DNA of 9,369 bases, from contig JAURZP010000555.1 of the NCBI GenBank assembly GCA_030653335.1, positions 1 through 9,369 of the forward strand, in the 5' to 3' direction. This DNA comes from Methanoregula sp. (GTDB taxonomy: Archaea; Halobacteriota; Methanomicrobia; Methanomicrobiales; Methanospirillaceae). Position numbers and translations under genes: made by a program. Below the pieces are notes generated by a model that was not told the DNA's origin, did not search any database, and was given only the letters and a program-made list of their open reading frames with translations. Of this stretch, positions 5,744 through 9,369 are shown one piece after another (within the stretch, counting starts at the first letter, position 1; each line of letters opens with the position of its first letter).

Positions 5744-5867
5744 GCGTGTTAGTCCTGGATTACAATATTACGATTCTTTTGGTTGAGTCGTGATGACACA
5801 ATAGTTTTAGAGGCGGAGACATCTGTCATATACATATCAGAGCGTTCAGAGAAAAAGTTGGTAGTAT

Positions 5868-6896
5868 TTATCCTGATATTTTCTTGAAGAAAGAAAGATC
5901 AAAGATCTGATCCTTGGTCAGTGGCGTCTTGATGTATTTTAGATCATACTGGATATTTGCGTAGTCAAGGACCGGATCTACGATGAGGTTGGGATCTGAT
6001 ACCCACTTTCCATCCCAAATCTTTAAGGAGGTCTTGATATCCTCCAGTTTTGAACCGGTCTTCTGGGCATAGATTGCCGCGGCTTCATCTGAATTCTTCA
6101 GGTTGTATTCAGTCGCCTTCTGGTGCGTGCGGAGGATCTGCTCGACAATCTCCGGGTGCTCGCGGATAAGCTTGCCACTTACCACGAGGACACAGCAGGT
6201 ATGGTTCGGATACATCTGACCGGACTGGACAACGGTCCTGCCAGTTCCCTGCCCTAAAATTATCGCCGGGGACGGATCGGGCAGGAAGACTGCATCAATC
6301 TTGCCGGCAGTCAGAGCCGTTATTGCATCACCGGGCCCCATACCGACAATCTCGAGATCTTTATCCGGAGAGATATTATTCTGCTTGAGCCAGTTGCGCA
6401 GGATGGTATCCTGTATAGTACCGGCCTGGAAGGTCGCTATTTTCATTCCCTTGAGACTTTGGGGGCTCGTATAATTCACACCAGTCCGGACTACGAGATC
6501 GGTTCCCTGTGTCTGCACAGCACCAACGATCTTTGCATCAAGACCACTACTTAACGCACTTAGAACCGGCGCAGCACCTACATAGGCAACATCAATATTA
6601 CCGGCGAGCATGGCCTGCATCTCAGGTGCGCCAGTCGGGAACAGATACTCAGTAACATTCTGGACGCCAAGAGGTGCGAGATCCTGCTGCCACATGCCTT
6701 TGTTCATTGCCGTAAAGTGGGCCATCTGGTGAGTGCTGGGCTGGTAGCCGATCCGGAGTTCCTTGATCGGTGCGGCTGAAGCCGTCGGAGCTACAGTTGT
6801 TGTGCTGGTTGTTCCCGCAGGCTGCGTGCAGCCGGCAGTGATCAGTAAAAGGGCAATGGCGATGAGCGCAATTACCGTAATCCTCATATGTTTCAT
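5868..6896 (-). CDS. ABC transporter substrate-binding lipoprotein, NMT1/SsuA-like
   Basis: The 342-residue protein is exported and anchored outside the membrane. It has a signal peptide with hydrophobic core ITVIALIAIALLL and lipobox ITAGC, with the lipidated Cys at 23. A Thr/Ala/Pro-rich linker (about 24-42) follows, then the periplasmic-binding domain starting ELRIGYQPSTHQMAHF. LAGNIDVAYVGAAPVLSAL, LKGMKIATF-AGTIQD and ALTAGKIDAVFLPDPSPA match the SsuA/TauA/NrtA pattern. Ligand class (sulfonate, taurine, nitrate-like, pyrimidine precursor) cannot be assigned. I chose the ATG at 6896 rather than an upstream TTG (6917), because a TATA box lies 27-28 bases before it and no ribosome binding site exists, suggesting a leaderless mRNA. 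An ATG at 6887 is a possible alternative. Confidence 0.93.
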   Translation of the reverse strand: MKHMRITVIALIAIALLLITAGCTQPAGTTSTTTVAPTASAAPIKELRIGYQPSTHQMAHFTAMNKGMWQQDLAPLGVQNVTEYLFPTGAPEMQAMLAGNIDVAYVGAAPVLSALSSGLDAKIVGAVQTQGTDLVVRTGVNYTSPQSLKGMKIATFQAGTIQDTILRNWLKQNNISPDKDLEIVGMGPGDAITALTAGKIDAVFLPDPSPAIILGQGTGRTVVQSGQMYPNHTCCVLVVSGKLIREHPEIVEQILRTHQKATEYNLKNSDEAAAIYAQKTGSKLEDIKTSLKIWDGKWVSDPNLIVDPVLDYANIQYDLKYIKTPLTKDQIFDLSFFKKISG

Positions 6897-6919
6897 AAAG
6901 GAGAGTTGCTCTGTCAATA

Positions 6920-6927
6920 ATTTAAAA
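6920..6927 (-). promoter_or_regulatory. TATA box of the lipoprotein-transporter operon
   Basis: On the minus strand TTTTAAAT is centred 27-28 bases before the A of the ATG at 6896. Archaeal transcription usually starts 26-27 bases after the TATA centre, so the transcript would begin at or within a base of the start codon (leaderless). Confidence 0.5.
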
Positions 6928-7011
6928 GTGTTCTATGAGGACATTATTTCTCTCTTTTTGTATTAATTTTACTATAAAATTTTTACTTTTGTGCAATATT
7001 ATTACTATAAC

Positions 7012-7049
7012 TGTCCATATATGGAAATATTTTTTTAAAGATTTGGACA
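7012..7049. promoter_or_regulatory. Operator-like half-sites in the divergent promoter region
   Basis: A perfect 12-bp palindrome TCCATATATGGA occupies 7014-7025. Its left arm is part of TGTCCA (7012-7017), and the reverse complement TGGACA recurs at 7044-7049. A further GGACA lies at 6939-6943, just before the lipoprotein TATA box. The cluster lies between the HTH regulator gene and the transporter operon, where an autoregulatory or shared operator would be expected. Which protein binds is not shown by sequence. Confidence 0.4.
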
Positions 7050-7094
7050 AGACAGAAAAAATTAATCAATAATTAACCTGATTGTATCTATTAT

Positions 7095-7628
7095 ATGGTA
7101 CAGGTGGATCCAATCGACCGGGTCATGCGCGCAGCACTGATCTCAGATGAGGAGTTTGTAACCACTCTCAATGATCTCCTCAAGCACGATCTGCGTATCA
7201 GCGTGCGGGAACTCTCAGAAAAGAGCGGGATCGCTCAAAGCTCGCTCTATAAAATCATGCATGGAAAACGGTCTCCTAACCTCTCCACGCTCCGGGCGAT
7301 CATCCGTGCCCTGCGGCAGTTATATCGCGTGGGCGATGAAGCGTTCATCGGGCTGATTGCCGCCCGCTCTGTACTTGAAAGCGTGGAGGAGCGGATGACT
7401 GATGTCGAAGGGCATCGTATCCGGGTACGCGAGTACCCGGTGCATACAATGGAAGATGCAATTGTTGCGGCAGTAAGGGCTGAACGCGAGGGTGCGAGCG
7501 CAATTGTCTGCGCTCCTATTGTATCCAGTGTCATCGAACAGATCGTCCGTGTGCCAGTAGCAACGATCATTCCCCGCGAATCTGTACAGGCAGCGATCGG
7601 ACTTGCGGCTAAAAAGGCGTGGATTTAA
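7095..7628 (+). CDS. XRE-family HTH transcriptional regulator with C-terminal sensor-like domain
   Basis: The protein has 177 residues. Residues 34-75 form an XRE/Cro-type helix-turn-helix (ISVRELSEKSGIAQSSLYKI, MHGKRSPNLSTLRAIIRAL), with recognition helix about 48-57. After a linker helix (85-102), residues 107-177 form an alpha/beta domain (RIRVREYPVHTMEDAIVAA, EREGASAIVCAPIVSSVIEQ, VRVPVATIIPRESVQAAIGLA). It resembles half of a PrpR_N/periplasmic-binding-type sensor, with the alternation of a strand, a Gly-rich turn and a helix; this is my reading of the pattern, not a confirmed match. No ribosome binding site precedes the ATG, so the transcript may be leaderless or short-leadered. It is divergent from the ABC importer and lies 44 bases upstream of argH, so it may regulate either. 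Confidence 0.85.
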   Translation: MVQVDPIDRVMRAALISDEEFVTTLNDLLKHDLRISVRELSEKSGIAQSSLYKIMHGKRSPNLSTLRAIIRALRQLYRVGDEAFIGLIAARSVLESVEERMTDVEGHRIRVREYPVHTMEDAIVAAVRAEREGASAIVCAPIVSSVIEQIVRVPVATIIPRESVQAAIGLAAKKAWI

Positions 7629-7663
7629 TCAGTCCGCCACTAAAAACAAAAGTACTATTTGTG

Positions 7664-7668
7664 GGTGA
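7664..7668 (+). promoter_or_regulatory. Ribosome binding site that fixes the argH start
   Basis: GGTGA, the favourite archaeal Shine-Dalgarno core, lies four bases before the ATG at 7673. The same frame also has a GTG at 7619 inside the regulator gene, but nothing supports initiation there. Confidence 0.65.
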
Positions 7669-7672
7669 ACTG

Positions 7673-9154
7673 ATGCGAACCGATGTTGTAAGGCTAGGAC
7701 GCCTTTCAGGAGAGAGGACCGGAGAGATGATGCACTTTCTCTCCTCAATGCGTGCCGACCGCTATATTGCGGATGCAGACGTGCTCGTGGATATCGCTCA
7801 TGTGCTGATGCTGGACAAACAGAAAATCATCGACCGCGATATTACAAAACAACTCATCCCAGCACTGCTCGAACTGTTCGATGAGGGAATTCCCGAAGAG
7901 GTGTTTGACGACCGGTTTGAAGATGTGCATGCAGGTATTGAGACGCTGCTGATCGAGACCGTAGGTGTTGATGTTGGAGGGCGCATGCACATGGGACGGT
8001 CACGCAACGATGAAGTGGCAACCTGTATCCGGATTAAACTGCGCGATGATCTTCTCAAACAGATGGCCGCACTTTTAAAAGTCCGCGAAGTGCTTGTTGC
8101 CCTTTCAGAGATGCATACCGAAACGGTCATGCCCGGTTTCACCCACCTCCAGCATGCCCAGCCCACCACCCTCGCCCATCACCTCCTGGCCTACGAGCAG
8201 ATGTACTCGCGGGACTTTGACCGGCTTAAAGATGCATATATACGGGTGAACCTGTCTCCGCTCGGTGCAGCGGCCTTTGCATCAACCGGTTATCCTGTCA
8301 ACCGCGAACTCACCGCACGGCTGCTTGGTTTTGACGGTCTGGTAACCAACACAATGGATGCAGTGGCAGGACGGGACTTTGCACTCGAAGTGCTTGCCGA
8401 TCTCTCGATCCTGATGTCCAACACGAGTCGCCTCTGCGAGGAACTGATCATCTGGAGTACTTCGTTCGTGAAATTCGTCTCGCTCGATGATGCCTTCTGT
8501 TCCACCTCATCGATCATGCCCCAGAAGAAGAACCCGGACACCGCAGAGATCATGCGGGCAAAGACAGGATCCGTGTTTGGAGCGTTCACCGGTGCCATGA
8601 TTACGGTTAAGGGCCTTCCCATGAGTTACAACCGTGACCTGCAGGAACTCACCCCCAATATCTGGCGCGGAATGCGGGATGTAAAGGAATGTCTGCGCCT
8701 GCTCATCGACATGCTCGCGAGTGCGACTTTTGATACGGAGCGGATGAAGGAAGAAGCAGGTAAGGGGTTTTCGACGGCAACCGAACTTGCCGACACGCTT
8801 GTGAGGAACTTTGGACTGCCGTTCCGCACTGCCCACAATATTGTCGGAAGAGCCGTGCAGAAAGGCAGCCTGTCGCTTGCGACACTGGATGAAGCGGCGC
8901 TGGAACTCAATGCAGGCATCTCTCTTGCAGCAAAAGGGCTCACCCAGGAGAAGATCGATGAGGCACTTGATGTCGTCCACTCGGTCGCGCTGCGAAAGGC
9001 ACCCGGGGGGCCGGCTCCGTTTGCAACGAAAATTGCACTCGATGAACGGAAGAAACAGCTCGATAAGGACTCTGCAATGATTGACGAACGGCTGGCAAAA
9101 CTCTCAAAGGCAAAGGATGAACTCATCACGGATGCACGGAGGCTGGTAGCATAA
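7673..9154 (+). CDS. argH: Argininosuccinate lyase
   Basis: The 493-residue enzyme splits argininosuccinate into arginine and fumarate, the last step of arginine synthesis, in the cytoplasm as a homotetramer. Conserved blocks of the fumarase/aspartase superfamily are all present: GRSRNDEVAT (108-117), the THLQHAQPT block with the catalytic-region His158, and the signature loop TSSIMPQKKNPD (278-289), where one of the serines at 279-280 is the expected catalytic residue. The usual Gly before the SS pair is Thr here. The N-terminus MRTDVVRLGRLSGERTGEMM aligns with the family, supporting the ATG at 7673. A long C-terminal helix (from DERKKQLDK) closes the protein. It follows the HTH gene by 44 bases and runs into gatD, so the three are probably co-transcribed. 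Confidence 0.96.
   Translation: MRTDVVRLGRLSGERTGEMMHFLSSMRADRYIADADVLVDIAHVLMLDKQKIIDRDITKQLIPALLELFDEGIPEEVFDDRFEDVHAGIETLLIETVGVDVGGRMHMGRSRNDEVATCIRIKLRDDLLKQMAALLKVREVLVALSEMHTETVMPGFTHLQHAQPTTLAHHLLAYEQMYSRDFDRLKDAYIRVNLSPLGAAAFASTGYPVNRELTARLLGFDGLVTNTMDAVAGRDFALEVLADLSILMSNTSRLCEELIIWSTSFVKFVSLDDAFCSTSSIMPQKKNPDTAEIMRAKTGSVFGAFTGAMITVKGLPMSYNRDLQELTPNIWRGMRDVKECLRLLIDMLASATFDTERMKEEAGKGFSTATELADTLVRNFGLPFRTAHNIVGRAVQKGSLSLATLDEAALELNAGISLAAKGLTQEKIDEALDVVHSVALRKAPGGPAPFATKIALDERKKQLDKDSAMIDERLAKLSKAKDELITDARRLVA
9138..9142 (+). promoter_or_regulatory. Ribosome binding site inside the argH end, for gatD
   Basis: GGAGG lies eight bases before an ATA codon at 9151, a good spacing, and within the last argH codons. 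It helps to decide the start of the downstream gene, which lacks a standard start codon nearby. Confidence 0.5.
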
Positions 9155-9369
9155 CGGTCGCGCTGAAATCCGGCGATCTGGTGTCATGCGATTACGGTGG
9201 CAAGACCCATAAAGGGATTTACATCACAAGCCGCGATGGCATGGCAGTAGTAAAACTCAGTTCTGGTTACAATATCGGTGTGCCGCCAACAACCTGCACC
9301 TGCATTGAACAGTCTGTCCCTGCAACACCACGATCACGCGTGGTGAACAAAACTGAGGGGCTGCCGGAT
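9151..9369 (+). CDS. gatD: Glutamyl-tRNA(Gln) amidotransferase subunit D, N-terminal part
   Basis: Only the first 73 codons lie in the window. The translation VALKSGDLVSCDYGG, then GIYITSRDG, MAVVKLSSGYNIGV and a linker ending EGLPD match the N-terminal beta-barrel domain of archaeal GatD; the asparaginase-like domain should follow beyond the edge. With GatE it converts Glu-tRNA(Gln) to Gln-tRNA(Gln), GatD supplying ammonia. The frame is open from 9121, but no ATG, GTG or TTG occurs before a GTG at 9181, which would cut off the first strand (KSGDL). The best initiator is ATA at 9151, overlapping the argH stop as ATAA with GGAGG eight bases upstream; ACG (9154) or CTG (9163) are less likely. 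The start is therefore uncertain, the identity is not. Confidence 0.85.
   Translation, partial: MTVALKSGDLVSCDYGGKTHKGIYITSRDGMAVVKLSSGYNIGVPPTTCTCIEQSVPATPRSRVVNKTEGLPD

Noticed and set aside
5818..5827. Inverted repeat GACA-TC-TGTC between permease and lipoprotein genes
   Set aside because: Four-base arms are expected by chance in a region this size.
7619..7672. Longer argH starting at GTG 7619
   Set aside because: The 18 extra residues overlap the regulator's end and intergenic DNA; GGTGA and the family N-terminus point to ATG 7673.

Overview
This window looks like chromosomal DNA of a methanogenic archaeon, most likely order Methanomicrobiales (Methanoregula or Methanosphaerula type). 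The reasons are archaeal-type L10e, an archaeal GatD amidotransferase subunit next to argH, archaeal TATA boxes and poly-T terminators, and a Thr/Ala-rich archaeal lipoprotein. The genus is a judgement from protein character, not from a search.

Layout. 1-238 is the 3' part of an unrecognised small gene. 239-957 has no convincing gene but holds two 234-bp direct repeat copies (294-527 and 681-914), which align without gaps at about 87% identity. 958-1853 (minus strand) is a two-gene unit joined by an ATGA overlap: a disordered/helical protein of 150 aa, then a 148-aa protein that resembles a PD-(D/E)XK fold with a degraded active site. It ends in a hairpin plus U-tract. 1854-2252 is a divergent intergenic region with inverted repeats and three evenly spaced CTTAAA boxes. 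2253-3241 (plus) carries a 2H phosphoesterase (LigT/ThpR-like) and a small helical protein of unknown role.

3323-6896 (minus) carries, in genomic order, rpl10e (L10e with a 75-residue PAKGGK-repeat tail), an ABC ATPase, an ABC permease and a substrate-binding lipoprotein. The last three form a NitT/TauT/SsuABC-type importer transcribed lipoprotein, permease, ATPase; its substrate cannot be read from sequence. L10e has its own promoter. 6897-7094 is an AT-rich divergent promoter region. 7095 to the end (plus) carries an XRE-type HTH regulator with a C-terminal sensor-like domain, argH (argininosuccinate lyase, last step of arginine synthesis) and the beginning of gatD (Gln-tRNA formation), closely spaced and probably co-transcribed.

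Most of the window is housekeeping and transport. The items most worth a second look are the L10e repeat tail, the probable AUA start of gatD, the gapless repeat pair, the two-gene unit with a nuclease-like fold lacking its acidic residue, and the operator-like half-sites between the regulator and the transporter. No CRISPR array, tRNA, rRNA or transposase was seen.
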